Shown: one piece after another, positions 1-7,688 of the stretch | How positions within the stretch are numbered: the stretch's first letter is position 1 | How the letters are laid out: every line of letters begins with the position of its first letter | Source: JAYQPD01 sp046050105 | Lineage (GTDB): Bacteria; Patescibacteriota; Minisyncoccia; Phycocordibacterales; UBA918 | Assembly (NCBI GenBank): GCA_046050105.1 | Contig: JBJOQE010000027.1 | Span: 1-11,209, forward strand | Direction of reading: 5' to 3' | DNA: 11,209 nt | The notes under the pieces: generated by a model | Database searches by the model: none | The model's input: the letters and a program-made list of their open reading frames with translations, nothing else | Told to the model about the DNA's origin: nothing | Translations under genes and position numbers: made by a program

Positions 1-1
1 C

Positions 2-631
2 CGCGCAAATCAGGAGTATGCGTATGTGAGTGCGCTGTTTGCATCATCATCTGCGACCACCACCTCACGCGTTGCTGAGTTAGCCGACCGTACGCTTCGC
101 CAATTTGTATCGCTTCCAACCGCCACCGCCACCGCTCCGACGACCACTAAAAGTGTGCAAAATGCCATGCTTCACCTTGAAGATGGTGAGGTAAATATGG
201 TGTGGCGAGGTGAAGAGTCCGATCGCCCCCATTATTTCTGTGTCGCCGATGTTCGGGCGTCCACCACGCCCCGTATGAGCGGTGCCCATGTATATGCCGA
301 TATGCTTATGGAAGCGGTGGGAAGAAGCTTTGCATCGACAAGCGATGAGGCAATGCTTGAACTCGAAGGGAAGCGAGTCTGCCGCGACTCTATCCGCATC
401 GATCGCAAGGGGCAGGAGGTGATTTGGTTTGATTTCTTCCCTGGCACTACTGATCTTGTGCTCATGCTGCTTCAGGATGGCCTCTACGTGGTGGAGGTAG
501 ATGACCGTGCGTGGCAAAATACGCAGGCGGTATATCCGGGAACCAAACTCGATGCCATTGTCGATGGCGGGAGAATCTATGTGAAGGACCGTGGCCACCT
601 CATTGAAGTATTAACCGTACTCCCCTCATAA
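2..631 (+). CDS. C-terminal part of a probable PEGA-type surface protein (partial at left edge)
   Basis: The reading frame is open to the left edge, and its first codons read RANQEYAYVSALF, which looks like coding sequence. I therefore treat it as the end of a longer protein. The alternative is a 201-residue protein starting at GTG 26, with AGGAG at 12-16 and 9 nt spacing. In that case the previous gene would end in another frame at TGA 27-29, overlapping the GTG. The region starts with a Ser/Thr/Ala-rich low-complexity stretch. A beta-rich part follows with LHLEDGEVNMVW, PHYFC, FFPGTTDLVLML, GLYVVEVDDR and DGGRIYVKD. From memory, this order resembles the C-terminal half of PEGA-domain proteins of Patescibacteria, which are membrane-anchored extracytoplasmic proteins of unknown role. 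The PEGA repeats themselves would lie outside the window. The stop is 16 nt before pheS, so co-transcription is likely. The family call is tentative; coding is fairly sure. Confidence 0.62.
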   Translation, partial: RANQEYAYVSALFASSSATTTSRVAELADRTLRQFVSLPTATATAPTTTKSVQNAMLHLEDGEVNMVWRGEESDRPHYFCVADVRASTTPRMSGAHVYADMLMEAVGRSFASTSDEAMLELEGKRVCRDSIRIDRKGQEVIWFDFFPGTTDLVLMLLQDGLYVVEVDDRAWQNTQAVYPGTKLDAIVDGGRIYVKDRGHLIEVLTVLPS

Positions 632-647
632 ATGTATTTGTAACTGT

Positions 648-1406
648 ATGCCACAAAAACCAGGACACCTACACCCACTCTCGCGCATCATTCGCGATAT
701 TAATACCGTGTTTGCGGAGCTCGGTTTTGTATTTGCAGATGGTCCAGAGATGGAATCGACCGTATACAACTTTGACATGTTGAATGTGCCGAAAGATCAC
801 CCTTCGCGTGATATGCAGGATACGTTTTATGTAGAACGTGCTGATGCACTAGGTGAGGACGTAGTGATGCGCACACATACGAGTCCGGTGCAAGTGCGCT
901 ATATGGAGCGTTTTATGAAAGAGCAGAAAGAAGGTGAGAGCGGTTTTCCTATTCGAGTTATTGTGCCTGGTAAGGTGTTCCGGAATGAGGCAACCGACGC
1001 CACTCATGAAGCGCAGTTCTATCAGCTTGAGGGACTTATGGTTGATAAGGGTATTTCGCTCGGACACCTCAAGGGAACTCTCGAATACTTTTTTGCAAAG
1101 CTTTTTGGTGGCAGTGTAGAGGTTCGTTTGCGTCCGTCATTCTTCCCGTTTGTGGAGCCAGGTCTCGAGGTTGATATGCGCCTCACCGGAGCCGACGCTC
1201 CGCTTAAGCTCAAAGACCGTTGGATTGAAATTATGGGTGCGGGCATGGTGCACCCGAACGTCCTTCGTGGTGCAGGTATCGATCCCACGGTCTATCAGGG
1301 TTTTGCCTTTGGTATGGGCATTGACCGCTTGGCAGTGATGCGCTACGGAGTAGATGATGTGAGACTCTTTTATAATGGCGACCTTCGCGTTGTGAGCCAA
1401 TTTTGA
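648..1406 (+). CDS. pheS: Phenylalanine--tRNA ligase alpha subunit, short form without the N-terminal coiled coil
   Basis: This is the catalytic subunit of PheRS, which forms phenylalanyl-adenylate and transfers Phe to tRNA-Phe in the cytoplasm as an (alpha-beta)2 enzyme. The class II core is complete in 252 residues. Motif 1 lies around NVPKDHPSRDMQDTFY (46-61), followed by RTHTSPVQVR (75-84). Motif 2 is around RVIVPGKVFRNEATDATH (103-120), with RPSFFPFVEPGLEVD at 162-176. Motif 3 is FAFGMGIDRLAV (219-230), ending in DLRVVSQF. Bacterial PheS is usually 320-350 residues. The missing part is the N-terminal tRNA-binding coiled coil of about 80-90 residues, and the protein starts directly at the HPLSRIIRDI segment. 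A longer start is not possible, because this frame meets TAA at 612-614 and has no start codon between there and ATG 648. No clear Shine-Dalgarno precedes the ATG. The stop TGA lies 2 nt before the preferred pheT ATG. Confidence 0.97.
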   Translation: MPQKPGHLHPLSRIIRDINTVFAELGFVFADGPEMESTVYNFDMLNVPKDHPSRDMQDTFYVERADALGEDVVMRTHTSPVQVRYMERFMKEQKEGESGFPIRVIVPGKVFRNEATDATHEAQFYQLEGLMVDKGISLGHLKGTLEYFFAKLFGGSVEVRLRPSFFPFVEPGLEVDMRLTGADAPLKLKDRWIEIMGAGMVHPNVLRGAGIDPTVYQGFAFGMGIDRLAVMRYGVDDVRLFYNGDLRVVSQF

Positions 1407-1408
1407 GT

Positions 1409-3316
1409 ATGAAAGTTTCTTACAGAGAATTAAATACGCGATATTTTGCAGGGAACCTTCCCACGCCTGAGGTGCTCGCTGATGCCCTCACGTTTCATGC
1501 GTGGGAAATTGAAGAAGTCACACAGATAGGTGAGGATACTGTGCTTGATGTAAAAGTATTGCCGGATAAAAGTGCGTGGGCGCTTTCGCATCGTGGTATC
1601 GCTAAAGATATTGGTGCAATTTTGAATATTCCGCTCGCTCATGATCCGTTTGCTTCGGAACCAATACTTGAACCAAAAACAAATGACGTGACGGCAAGTG
1701 TTGTTACGCCCACCTGTTCGCGTTATACCGCTGCGCTCATACGCGGCGTGAAGGTAGGTCCGTCACCGAAGTGGCTTCAGGATTTTCTTGCCTCGTTAGG
1801 GCAGCGAAGTATCAACAATGTGGTGGATATTACAAACTACATCATGTTCGGTCTCGGCCAGCCACTCCATGCATTTGATGCAGGAAAACTTTCAAAATCG
1901 CCTCAGTACACCATTGTGGTACGTTGTGCGAAAGAGGGGGAAGCTATCACGACGCTTACCGGAGAAACATATACACTCACGAATGAAGATGCTCTCATTG
2001 TCGACGGGGGCACTGATACTCCACTCGGTATTGCTGGCATCAAGGGCGGCAAGGTAGCCGAAGTAGATGAGGCAACGGTTGATATTCTTCTTGAGTCCGC
2101 ACACTTCGACGCGGTAATGACGCGTCAGTCGTCGCAACGACTTAAACTCCGTACCGATGCGTCACAGCGCTATGAAAACGGCGTCTCTCATGCGCTCACT
2201 GCATTCGGGATCACCGAAGCAGTAGCGCTTATCTTGAAAGAAAGCGGCGGCACGCTTGTGGGCTACGTTGATACAAATCCTGCATCTGTTGTACGGAAGC
2301 CGGTTACTCTTTCGCTATCTAAAATAAATCAGGTTCTCGGCCTTACGCTTTCATGTTCAGATGTCGAGGTAATTTTGAAGCGCTTCGGGTTCACATGGAG
2401 TACTCTAGACGAAACATTTACGGTGACGCCTCCTTTCGAACGGCCCGATCTTATTATTCCAGAAGACCTCATCGAAGAAATCGGCCGCATTCATGGGTAT
2501 GAACATGTACCGTCAATTGCCATTTCTCCAATTCTACTCCGCGAAATAAATAAGCGCTTCTTCTATGCAGAATTGGTGCGTGATGCACTTGTTGAACACG
2601 GATTCTCAGAGATATTCACTTCCTCGTTTCGCGAGCGTGACGAGGTGAAACTAAAAAACGCACTTGCGTCGGATAAGGGATATCTCCGCAGCCGAAGAGG
2701 TATGGAGCAGAATATGCAAGAGGCGCTTTTGAAAAATGCGCCCATGGCCGATCTCTTTGGAGGCGAGCAGGTCCGACTCTTTGAAATAGGGACCGTCTTC
2801 GCAGAAAGTGGTGAGAGTACCGTGCTAACGCTTGGTGTATCGTCAAAGCAAGGATATGTCGCGAAGAAAGATAAGGGTGTGCAAAATCATGCGTTACTCG
2901 TCCTCACGGGTATTTTTGGTGCTCTTGATGAGTCAGAAAATGAAGGCGTGTTGTCAGTTGATATAACGTCGGCGCTCAGTCAATATAGTCAACCTGAAGG
3001 ATATGGTGCGCACCCACTTTCCACCGACATGGTATACAAACCATTCTCTCTGTATCCATACCTGACTCGCGATGTTGCGTTCTGGGCACCAGTTGGGTGT
3101 GATGAGATAACTGCCACGGCATGGGTAAAAGGTGCTGCGGGGCCGCTCCTTCACCGCATTGATATGTTCGACCGATTCGAAAAAGAGGGTAGGGTGTCGT
3201 ATGGGTTTCGTATCGTATTCCAGTCATATGAGAAGACGCTTGAAGGAGCTGAGGCAGATACGTACATGGAAGAGGTGTATAAGACACTCCGTGAGCGAGG
3301 ATGTGAGGTTCGCTAA
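1409..3316 (+). CDS. pheT: Phenylalanine--tRNA ligase beta subunit lacking the EMAP/OB tRNA-binding domain
   Basis: This is the PheRS beta subunit, which gives structure to the complex, edits mischarged Tyr-tRNA-Phe and helps bind tRNA. It has 635 residues against about 800 in E. coli. Near residue 42 the N-terminal B1 piece (MKVSYRELNTRYF) jumps straight to the segment matching 'SVTPNRAD' (here DVKVLPDKSAW). About 115 residues, the whole tRNA_bind OB domain, are absent. The B3/B4 editing domain is present, with CSRYTAALIRGV, GQPLHAFD (His154), ILLESAHF (Glu229) and RTDASQRYE (247-255). These match residues I associate with the E. coli editing site. The B5 domain lies around 297-368 (LIEEIGRIHGYEHVP). 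A catalytic-like core follows, and a C-terminal FDX-ACB domain at about 543-635 (YPYLTRDVAFW ... RVSYGFRIVFQ). ATG 1409 was chosen because MKVS aligns with the usual MKFS start. TTG 1403, overlapping the pheS stop, is an alternative. Confidence 0.96.
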   Translation: MKVSYRELNTRYFAGNLPTPEVLADALTFHAWEIEEVTQIGEDTVLDVKVLPDKSAWALSHRGIAKDIGAILNIPLAHDPFASEPILEPKTNDVTASVVTPTCSRYTAALIRGVKVGPSPKWLQDFLASLGQRSINNVVDITNYIMFGLGQPLHAFDAGKLSKSPQYTIVVRCAKEGEAITTLTGETYTLTNEDALIVDGGTDTPLGIAGIKGGKVAEVDEATVDILLESAHFDAVMTRQSSQRLKLRTDASQRYENGVSHALTAFGITEAVALILKESGGTLVGYVDTNPASVVRKPVTLSLSKINQVLGLTLSCSDVEVILKRFGFTWSTLDETFTVTPPFERPDLIIPEDLIEEIGRIHGYEHVPSIAISPILLREINKRFFYAELVRDALVEHGFSEIFTSSFRERDEVKLKNALASDKGYLRSRRGMEQNMQEALLKNAPMADLFGGEQVRLFEIGTVFAESGESTVLTLGVSSKQGYVAKKDKGVQNHALLVLTGIFGALDESENEGVLSVDITSALSQYSQPEGYGAHPLSTDMVYKPFSLYPYLTRDVAFWAPVGCDEITATAWVKGAAGPLLHRIDMFDRFEKEGRVSYGFRIVFQSYEKTLEGAEADTYMEEVYKTLRERGCEVR

Positions 3317-3330
3317 ATGGAGTGCGCTAT

Positions 3331-4581
3331 ATGTTTGAAGGTCTACGAAAAAAACCAGTGCCTATAGAAACTCTGCTGAAATCAGAGAGTGAAACGCGTG
3401 CTGCAGAAACAGTGCGTATCCTTGAAGCAAAAGTGCACGACCTTATCTCGAGCGAGTCGAAGATGTCGGCATTCCATCGTGAGCGATTTCTGAGAATTAC
3501 AGATGCCTATAATAAACGATGGTTTGTACGTCTCGGCTTGGCGAATGAAACAACGCCGGAACTCCATGCGTATGAAGAGGCCCTCAAAGAAAACAAAGAA
3601 TTTGACGCTCGAGAGCGGGTCGAGTACGAAAGATGGCAGGAGTCACTTCGCCCAGTACTTCAAGAGCTTGATGCAGTGACGAACGACAAAGAGGGAACGG
3701 GGAAAGGTAAGCGACCACTTCTGCTTATTATGGGTGGTGGTATGAAAGGCGCGTACTCAGCAGGACAAGTGCTTGCACTGGAAAAGGTGGGTTACAACAC
3801 TGCATTCACTGATGTGGTTGGTATTTCAGCAGGCTCGTGCGCTGCATCGTATTTGGTGGCAGGGCAAGGGCGAACGTTCGCCTCGCTTCTTGCGGAGAAA
3901 TGTTCATCGAAAGAGTTATTTGACCCACTTCGGGTGACTAAGATGATTGACACTGGTGTGGTGGCAGAAGGAATGCGTCACGGTGAGTACGCACTTGATA
4001 TGGAGGCGCTCAGGGCCTCGCCCACTGGTCTTCATATGGTGGTCACAAATCAAGAGACTGGCTTGACTGAATGTCTTGATGCAAAGGAGAGTCCCGTCGG
4101 TGTCATTGATGTATGTGACGCTTCATCCACTTTGCCGTTTTTCCGCCCTGCAAAACACATTGATGGAAAGAAATATATCGACGGTGCTTTGGGTGAGTTG
4201 TCACTTGAGACGATTATCGAAAAGTATAATCCAACAAGTATTTTGGTACTTCCGAATCGGTCATTCAGTGAATTTGAATCATCTCGTGAATATACCGTAC
4301 TTGAAAAGGTGGTGATTGAAGGCGCGCAGTTTGGTTCCGCCGGGAAACATGGTTCTCTTGAGGACGTGGTACGCATGAAGGAGTACACCAGAAATATGAT
4401 TGCAGAAACGGGGAAGAGTGCAGGCGTGCATGTTGGCGTTCTATGGAACCCCGAGACAGGTTTGAGCTCCACCACAATTAATAAAGACGAGTTGAAGCGA
4501 GGGATGCTTGAGTCATATAACGCAGCGCTTGCAGATATAGGCACCTTGCTTCAAGCGGAGCCAGAAAGACAGGCTGCATAA
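3331..4581 (+). CDS. Patatin-like phospholipase
   Basis: This is a predicted lipid acyl hydrolase with the Ser-Asp dyad of the patatin family. In the 416-residue form, the oxyanion-hole motif GGGMKGAYSAG is at 135-145, the nucleophile elbow GISAG at 164-168 (Ser166), and the catalytic Asp in YIDGAL at Asp284. The segment SSTLPFFRPAKHIDGKKYIDGA is typical of the family. All catalytic parts are intact, so activity is likely. The substrate cannot be read from the sequence. The first 125 or so residues are charged, mostly helical and not recognised. No signal peptide or membrane helix is seen, so a cytoplasmic or peripheral location is likely. ATG 3331 has GGAG at 3319-3322 with 8 nt spacing and is preferred over GTG 3322. 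The gene follows pheT by 14 nt and precedes the next gene by 2 nt, which supports an operon. The link to pheST is probably only shared transcription. Confidence 0.9.
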   Translation: MFEGLRKKPVPIETLLKSESETRAAETVRILEAKVHDLISSESKMSAFHRERFLRITDAYNKRWFVRLGLANETTPELHAYEEALKENKEFDARERVEYERWQESLRPVLQELDAVTNDKEGTGKGKRPLLLIMGGGMKGAYSAGQVLALEKVGYNTAFTDVVGISAGSCAASYLVAGQGRTFASLLAEKCSSKELFDPLRVTKMIDTGVVAEGMRHGEYALDMEALRASPTGLHMVVTNQETGLTECLDAKESPVGVIDVCDASSTLPFFRPAKHIDGKKYIDGALGELSLETIIEKYNPTSILVLPNRSFSEFESSREYTVLEKVVIEGAQFGSAGKHGSLEDVVRMKEYTRNMIAETGKSAGVHVGVLWNPETGLSSTTINKDELKRGMLESYNAALADIGTLLQAEPERQAA

Positions 4582-4583
4582 AA

Positions 4584-5036
4584 GTGTTTATAAAAGCAAT
4601 GTCATCTATGTCGATAATTTATTCTCAAAAGAGAGGGACACAAAACTTATTCATCCGTTGCTTAGCTGCACCACTGGTATGGCTCATGATTATTCCTGTG
4701 GTTTTTGCTGACGTGGTGTTAGAGCTCGTGCATCGTATAGTGTTTCCCATCTATGGTATAGAACGTGTGCGACGAAGCGACTACATCCGTATTATCGACA
4801 GGGGAAAACTCCCGTACCTTTCTTTTCCTGAGAAATTAGGCTGTATGTACTGCGGATACGTGAATGGATGGCTCCACTACGCATCGGTGATTGCAGGAAG
4901 AACCGAAACGTACTTTTGTGCAGTCGCTCATCTTGAGGAGCGCGGATACATTCCTTCAGAACACGAGCAATCCTTTGCAAAGTACGGCGACGAAGCGGCA
5001 CTACGAAGACGCTATGCTGAACCTGAAGTGAATTGA
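4584..5036 (+). CDS. Conserved membrane-anchored protein with CxxC...YC motif
   Basis: The protein has 150 residues and unknown function. A hydrophobic segment at about 24-48 (CLAAPLVWLMIIPVVFADVVLEL) should anchor it in the membrane. The soluble part carries a dense set of residues: FPIYGIERVRRSDYIRI, then KLGCMYCGYVNGW (Cys87, Cys90), an AGRTETYFCAVAH segment (Cys112, His116), and a tail with His127 and KYGDEA. From memory this order (FPLYGI, YI..DR..L.YL, C.YCgY.NG, RTE.YwC..kH, YGD) occurs in uncharacterised proteins of Patescibacteria and some Proteobacteria. The spaced Cys and His residues suggest a metal site or redox centre; this is inference. The start is GTG 4584, two bases after the patatin stop, with a weak ACAGG at 4569-4573. 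ATG 4599 or 4608 would also keep the helix. It is the last gene of the operon. Confidence 0.82.
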   Translation: MFIKAMSSMSIIYSQKRGTQNLFIRCLAAPLVWLMIIPVVFADVVLELVHRIVFPIYGIERVRRSDYIRIIDRGKLPYLSFPEKLGCMYCGYVNGWLHYASVIAGRTETYFCAVAHLEERGYIPSEHEQSFAKYGDEAALRRRYAEPEVN

Positions 5037-5042
5037 GAACAT

Positions 5043-5066
5043 AAAAACCCGCAGCTAGGTCGCGGG
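5043..5066 (-). terminator. Intrinsic terminator of the small minus-strand membrane protein
   Basis: Read on the minus strand, CCCGC (5066-5062), a 9-nt loop, GCGGG (5052-5048) and then TTTTT (5047-5043) form a short GC-rich hairpin with a U tract. It starts 8 nt after the stop at 5075. On the plus strand the same stem has no T run, so it would be a poor terminator for the incoming operon. Confidence 0.75.
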
Positions 5067-5074
5067 CTGGGAGC

Positions 5075-5287
5075 TTAGTGCTTGTAGGCAATCGTGCGTA
5101 AGAATCCTGCCGAGGACAGGAAGGCAAGGGAGCCCATCATGTACCAAAGGAAAAGCTTTGGTTCGAAAATCAGGGCGTACATCCTTGTCTCCGACTCATA
5201 ACCCACGAGGGCATTCCATGCAGCATTGAGGCCACAGAGGAAGAGCAGGGTGCTCGCAAACATCATGGCGAGCGCTGCTTTTTTCAT
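5075..5287 (-). CDS. Small two-helix membrane protein, hypothetical
   Basis: The protein has 70 residues and is not assigned to any family. Two hydrophobic segments are visible: 5-25 (ALAMMFASTLLFLCGLNAAWN) and about 44-64 (KLFLWYMMGSLAFLSSAGFLR). They are separated by a polar stretch (GYESETRMY), and the tail is RTIAYKH. The start is well supported: AGGAG (complement of 5296-5300) lies 8 nt before the ATG, the best ribosome site in the window apart from the patatin and Cys-rich genes. A TTGACA box lies upstream and an intrinsic terminator downstream, so this is probably a single-gene transcript. It converges with the pheST operon and diverges from gyrB. Its role cannot be inferred. Confidence 0.78.
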   Translation of the reverse strand: MKKAALAMMFASTLLFLCGLNAAWNALVGYESETRMYALIFEPKLFLWYMMGSLAFLSSAGFLRTIAYKH

Positions 5288-5313
5288 TTCATGAACTCCT
5301 TGTATATAATGAT

Positions 5314-5342
5314 ATTACACACACTAATATAGTATATGTCAA
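5314..5342 (-). promoter_or_regulatory. Promoter of the small membrane protein
   Basis: On the minus strand there is a perfect TTGACA at 5342-5337. With a 17-nt spacer the -10 is TGTAAT (5319-5314); shifting by two gives TAATAT. The start codon is about 27 nt further on. The position between divergent genes supports the call. Confidence 0.6.
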
Positions 5343-5376
5343 CATCATTATATCTATGGTTGAGAGGGGCTATTTT

Positions 5377-5385
5377 TGCTATAAT
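5377..5385 (+). promoter_or_regulatory. Extended -10 promoter of gyrB
   Basis: TGCTATAAT matches the extended -10 consensus TGnTATAAT exactly. No good -35 is seen at 16-18 nt; TTGAGA at 5360-5365 is only 14 nt away. This is typical of extended -10 promoters. Initiation near 5392 would give a leader of about 39 nt before the gyrB ATG. Confidence 0.6.
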
Positions 5386-5430
5386 TCCGTAGTTATAAGT
5401 AGTAGGTGATGATCACGCGTTTGTATTGTT

Positions 5431-7506
5431 ATGGCTGAAAAAAAGGGAAAAGAAGAGAAGAAAAAGGGAGGATACGATGCGTCGTCCATCACCGTTCTTG
5501 AAGGGCTCGACCCGGTGCGCAAGCGCCCGGGCATGTACATTGGTACCACTGGTCCCGATGGTCTTCACCACCTCATTTGGGAAATCTTCGACAACTCTCG
5601 TGACGAAGCCATGGGTGGTTTTGCTAACCGCGTAGAGGTCGCACTCCTCCCTGGTAACCGTGTTCGTGTGGTCGACAACGGCCGTGGTATTCCGGTAGAC
5701 ACCCACAAGCTCACGAAGGTTTCCGCACTTGAAACTATTATGACTACCCTCCATGCCGGAGGTAAGTTTGGCGGTGAAGGATATAAAGTATCGGGCGGTC
5801 TCCATGGTGTGGGCGCTTCTGTAGTGAATGCACTTTCAACCAACCTTACTGCAGAAGTGCATCGTGATGGCGGTTACTTCATTCAGGAGTATAAAATTGG
5901 TAAGGCGCAGGCAAAGGTAAAGAAAGTGTCCGCTTCGAAATACAACGGCACCATCATTACTTTTGAAGCAGACCCCACCATCTTCCAGGAAATTAAATAC
6001 GATTGGAATCGTATTGTGTCCCACTTGCGTCAGCAGGCGTATCTCGTGAAGGGTATGCATCTCACCGTTATTGACGCGCGTGAATACACAGGCAAGCTCG
6101 ACCTTCGGGGTGTGAGCTATCTTGCTGATGAGCGTATTGAGGCACCATCGATGACCTTCTACTTCCAGGGAGGTCTTAAGTCACTCGTTTCATTCTATAA
6201 CCAGCATCAAAAGCCGGTGCACCGCAACATCTTCTATATTGAAAAGAATGACGTTGAAGCGAACGTGCTTTCGGTTGAGGTTGCACTTCAGTATGTTGAT
6301 GATATTTCCGCGCGCATTTCTGCGTTTGCAAACAACATTCATAACCCAGAGCACGGTACGCATATCACAGGTTTTAAAACGGCGCTTACCCGTACGCTCA
6401 ACAACTACGCTCGCAAAAATAACCTCGCCAAAGAAAAGGACGAGTCGTTTACCGGTGACGACGTACTTGAAGGCATCACTGCTGTCGTCTCTGTGAAGAT
6501 GCCCGAGATTCAGTTCGAGGGGCAGACTAAATCGAAGCTCGGCTCAGTGGAGGCGCGTGGCGCGGTAGAGAGTGTGTTTGGCGAAGCATTTGCTGAGTAC
6601 CTTGAGGAGAATCCTGACGATGCGCGCGCCATCATCAACAAGGTAGTGATTGCCGTGAAGGCACGTAAGGCCGCGAAGGCAGCGAAAGACTCTGTGCTTC
6701 GTAAAGGAGCGCTCGAGGGCATGGCACTTCCCGGAAAGTTGGCCGACTGCCAAACTAAGAGTGCAGAAGAGTCTGAACTTTTCATTGTAGAGGGAGACTC
6801 TGCAGGCGGCTCTGCAAAAATGGGCCGTGACCGCCGCACCCAAGCAATCTTGCCACTTCGTGGAAAGATCTTGAACGTGGAGCGTGCACGTCTCGACAAA
6901 ATGCTGGAGTCGGAACAGATTAAAAATCTCGTGATTGCCATGGGTACCGCTATTGGCGACGTGTTCGACCTCTCGAAACTTCGCTACCACAAGGTCATCA
7001 TTGCCACCGATGCCGATGTGGATGGTGCGCACATTCGCACACTCCTCCTCACTCTCTTCTTCCGTTATTTCCGGAGCGTGGTGGACGGCGGCTTTGTATA
7101 CATTGCACAACCACCACTCTATAAAATCCAACGCGGCAAACAGGTAGACTACGCCTACTCTGACGACCAAAAGTTTGCCCTCCTCGGCAAAGATGCGCCT
7201 GCAGAAGAGATCGTGGAAGAAGAGGGTGCTGAAGCGGTGGAGGTTGAAGAGGTGGAAGGTGAGGAAGAAGCTAAGGCAGGGAAGTCTTCAAAGATCCGTA
7301 TTCAGCGATACAAAGGTCTGGGAGAAATGAATGCCGAAGAACTCTGGGAGACGACCATGAACCCCGCAAACCGCATCTTGAAGCGTGTGACGATTGAAGA
7401 TGCACAAGACGCCGACCGTGTGTTCGACATCCTCATGGGCACCGACGTGGCGAGTCGCAAGTCATTCATTCAATCGAACGCGAAGATGGCGAACTTGGAC
7501 GTGTAA
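5431..7506 (+). CDS. gyrB: DNA gyrase subunit B
   Basis: This is the ATPase subunit of DNA gyrase (type IIA topoisomerase), which pairs with GyrA to introduce negative supercoils. It has 691 residues. The GHKL ATPase domain has EIFDNSRDEA (Glu51, Asn55), VVDNGRGIP (80-88) and SGGLHGVGASVVNAL (121-135). A transducer region follows. The TOPRIM domain has EGDSAGGSAK from Glu454 and TDADVDGAH (Asp527, Asp529, Asp531). The C-terminal signature is QRYKGLGEMNAEELWETTMNP, ending in MANLDV. The E. coli-type 160-residue insert is absent. Two oddities are a Lys/Glu-rich N-terminus and an acidic low-complexity insert at about 591-622 between TOPRIM and the C-terminal signature. ParE is possible on sequence alone, but GyrB fits better. 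ATG 5431 has no Shine-Dalgarno, and an in-frame TGA at 5410-5412 rules out a longer start. A 9-codon ORF (5409-5438) overlaps the start, but its own ribosome site is poor. Confidence 0.96.
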   Translation: MAEKKGKEEKKKGGYDASSITVLEGLDPVRKRPGMYIGTTGPDGLHHLIWEIFDNSRDEAMGGFANRVEVALLPGNRVRVVDNGRGIPVDTHKLTKVSALETIMTTLHAGGKFGGEGYKVSGGLHGVGASVVNALSTNLTAEVHRDGGYFIQEYKIGKAQAKVKKVSASKYNGTIITFEADPTIFQEIKYDWNRIVSHLRQQAYLVKGMHLTVIDAREYTGKLDLRGVSYLADERIEAPSMTFYFQGGLKSLVSFYNQHQKPVHRNIFYIEKNDVEANVLSVEVALQYVDDISARISAFANNIHNPEHGTHITGFKTALTRTLNNYARKNNLAKEKDESFTGDDVLEGITAVVSVKMPEIQFEGQTKSKLGSVEARGAVESVFGEAFAEYLEENPDDARAIINKVVIAVKARKAAKAAKDSVLRKGALEGMALPGKLADCQTKSAEESELFIVEGDSAGGSAKMGRDRRTQAILPLRGKILNVERARLDKMLESEQIKNLVIAMGTAIGDVFDLSKLRYHKVIIATDADVDGAHIRTLLLTLFFRYFRSVVDGGFVYIAQPPLYKIQRGKQVDYAYSDDQKFALLGKDAPAEEIVEEEGAEAVEVEEVEGEEEAKAGKSSKIRIQRYKGLGEMNAEELWETTMNPANRILKRVTIEDAQDADRVFDILMGTDVASRKSFIQSNAKMANLDV

Positions 7507-7515
7507 CAGGCGCTC

Positions 7516-7649
7516 GTCCACTGCCTCCTGCGACCATTCGTTCGCCAGCGCTCACTCATTTCGGCTTCGCCGTTCGCTCCCGCCATCTCGCTCCACGCGA
7601 GGCGAGAGACCGGCCGAACGACTGCAGATGCTCCCAGGAGGCAGTGGAC
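7516..7649. repeat. 134-nt element closed by a perfect 15-bp inverted repeat
   Basis: GTCCACTGCCTCCTG (7516-7530) is the exact reverse complement of 7635-7649. Nested inside are further complementary pieces: CGTTCG (7539-7544) with CGAACG (7615-7620), CGGC-TTC-GCCG at 7562-7572, and CTCGC (7587-7591) with GCGAG (7597-7601). It could be a structured RNA in the gyrB 3' region or a dispersed intergenic repeat. No target-site duplication is visible at the ends, so there is no direct sign of transposition. Confidence 0.6.
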
Positions 7650-7688
7650 TCACTAGACTGGATCCGTACAAGTCTTCTCTCACACATA

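Noticed and set aside
80..598. 172-codon minus-strand frame opposite the first gene
   Set aside because: It is antisense to the better supported plus-strand gene, has no ribosome site and no family resemblance.
5409..5438. Nine-codon upstream ORF overlapping the gyrB start
   Set aside because: The only SD-like AGG is 2 nt from its ATG, so translation is doubtful. It is kept only as a remark under gyrB.
7516..7649. Insertion sequence or MITE
   Set aside because: There is an inverted repeat, but no target-site duplication, no transposase fragment and no second copy in the window.
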